Shown one piece after another: positions 63,136-64,000 of a stretch of 64,000 nt of DNA. Origin of the DNA: Litorihabitans aurantiacus (GTDB taxonomy: Bacteria > Actinomycetota > Actinomycetes > Actinomycetales > Beutenbergiaceae); the NCBI RefSeq assembly GCF_030161595.1, contig NZ_BSUM01000001.1:1364001-1428000 (forward strand), in the 5' to 3' direction. Every line of letters starts with the position of its first letter. Positions within the stretch are counted from its first letter, which is position 1. The translations under genes were made by a program, and so were the position numbers. The notes under the pieces were generated by a model, which made no database searches, had not been told where the DNA came from, and saw only the letters and a list, made by a program, of their open reading frames with translations.

Positions 63136-63783
63136 GTGGTGGGGAGGTCGCAGACGCGGTGCGGTGTCGTCCATCTCGAACGACCGCGGGAGGTCGGCAC
63201 GCCCGGCCAGCCGCAGCAGCCGCACGAGCGCCTGGGCCCGGATGCGCACCGACTGGGCGACGGCGTCGTTGTGGAAGCGGCGTGCCAGCTCGACCCGGCC
63301 GGCCGTGGCGACGACGTCGCGCACCACCGGCGCTGTCGCCGCACCCTCGGCCAGGGGTCCCTCGAGCGCCTGGCGCAGCACGCGGGAGAGGTCGCTCTCG
63401 ACGATCTCGCGCTCGGCGGTCAGCGTGACGCGGCCGGGTCGACGGCGGTCGGCGTCCGGGTCCGTGCGCGCGTCGCCGCGCCCCTCGCCATCTCCGGTGC
63501 CGTCCCCGGTGCTGTCCGTCCCTCCGGTGAGCTCGAGCTCCTGCCCGCTCGCGAGGCACGCGTCGGCGGCGCCGGCGAGCACGAGCGAGGAGGCGGGGTC
63601 GAGCCGGCCGGACGCGGCGAGCTCGGCGGCCTGCCCGGCTCGGCGCAGCAGCTGCGCGTCCAGCGTGGCGGCCGTGCGCGTGACCTTCTGGTGCAGCAGG
63701 TCGAGCCGGTTGGCCTTCGCGAGCGCGAGCCACACCAGCAGCCCCACCACGACCACGACGGCGAGCACGATCTCGGTGGTCAC
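63133..63783 (-). CDS. LemA-like membrane-anchored protein
   Basis: 216 aa: an N-terminal helix (IVLAVVVVVGLLVWLALA), helical LDLLHQKVTRTAATLDAQLLRR, an acidic Asp/Gly/Thr insert (about 88-115), and a C-terminal helix with RVELARRFHNDAVAQ, resembling the ARxxYN motif of LemA proteins. Function unknown. GTG start overlaps the glycosyltransferase stop (GTGA). Confidence 0.65.
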   Translation of the reverse strand: MTTEIVLAVVVVVGLLVWLALAKANRLDLLHQKVTRTAATLDAQLLRRAGQAAELAASGRLDPASSLVLAGAADACLASGQELELTGGTDSTGDGTGDGEGRGDARTDPDADRRRPGRVTLTAEREIVESDLSRVLRQALEGPLAEGAATAPVVRDVVATAGRVELARRFHNDAVAQSVRIRAQALVRLLRLAGRADLPRSFEMDDTAPRLRPPHH

Positions 63784-64000
63784 GACGCCTCCTGCTCTCC
63801 CTCGCCCGTGGCGAGCTGGTAGACCGTCAGCACCTGCGCCGTCACGACCTCCCAGTCGTACTGCGCGCACCAGGCCGTGGCGTGGTCCCGCGTGCGCGCC
63901 GTCGCGCCGGGATCTCCGAGCGCGCCCAGGACGGCCGCGGCGAGGGCGTCCGGGTCCCCGACGGCGAACAGGGTGCCCGCGCGCCCTCGTCCAGGACGCG
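63780..64000 (-). CDS. GT4-type glycosyltransferase, C-terminal part
   Basis: Only the last about 73 residues are in the window. GTLFAVGDPDALAAAVLGAL and the C-terminal helix TAWCAQYDWEVVTAQVLTVY fit the PimA/PimB mannosyltransferase group, usual in this neighbourhood. At the CCC run 63984-63986 one missing base separates RVLDEG from RAGTLFAVGD. Substrate inferred from context only. Confidence 0.72.
   Translation of the reverse strand, partial: RPGRGRAGTLFAVGDPDALAAAVLGALGDPGATARTRDHATAWCAQYDWEVVTAQVLTVYQLATGEGEQEAS

Overview
The window is very GC-rich DNA (clearly above 70% by eye) with GTG starts, ATGA/GTGA gene overlaps and an actinobacterial gene order (yebC-ruvC-ruvA-ruvB-yajC-secD-secF-relA; rpsD-alaS-ruvX-mltG-aroE-pilD-aroC-aroK-aroB). 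I infer a Micrococcales actinobacterium, Cellulomonas/Promicromonospora-like. No rRNA, tRNA, insertion sequence, phage gene or CRISPR array was seen.

Layout. 1-10387: a trimodular NRPS (C-A-T x3 plus a thioesterase that runs off the left edge), minus strand. 10388-10736: an intergenic region holding a strong hairpin and a 33-codon acidic peptide gene with a good ribosome binding site. 10737-12224: a polysaccharide deacetylase lipoprotein. 12228-17623: a candidate phenolic-lipid/quinone locus with an SQR-like flavoprotein, a type III polyketide synthase, a SAM methyltransferase, a FAD monooxygenase and a UbiA prenyltransferase. 17780-23766: a DapA-family aldolase, an EcsC protein, a secreted alkaline phosphatase with a sortase-like tail, a TIGR01777 epimerase, and a SatD/membrane-protein pair. 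23861-25410: an ATP-dependent DNA ligase.

25505-36051 is one long minus-strand run: rpsD, two small membrane proteins, alaS, ruvX, mltG, aroE, prepilin peptidase, aroC, an aroK-like gene, aroB. It ties translation, septal cell-wall processing and the shikimate pathway together. 36252-39901 holds divergent rarA and an MMPL transporter. After a gene-poor stretch with repeated CGCTGTGAGCG motifs come a GNAT acetyltransferase, aspS, an aminotransferase, a DEAD-box helicase, hisS, a cyclophilin, a DUF349 protein and relA. 53883-64000 is the secF-secD-yajC, ruvB-ruvA-ruvC, yebC, Nudix, PrsW, LemA-like, glycosyltransferase block. The ruvA promoter carries a near-consensus LexA box.

A dominant technical signal runs across the window. 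Thirteen otherwise conserved reading frames (NRPS, DapA-like, ligase, prepilin peptidase, mltG, alaS, DUF948, DEAD helicase, a small unknown, relA twice, ruvC, glycosyltransferase) are each broken by what looks like one missing C/G in a short C or G run. Every affected gene becomes a multiple of three once the base is restored. This also explains two apparent gene fusions (prepilin peptidase-AroC and AlaS-RuvX). I treat these genes as intact in the organism and list them as CDS.

At least seven genes show a TANNNT -10 box 6-7 nt before the start codon, which predicts leaderless mRNAs. The biological items most worth following are the peptide gene beside the NRPS, the type III PKS/UbiA locus, and the AroK-like protein lacking its Walker lysine and shikimate-binding residues.
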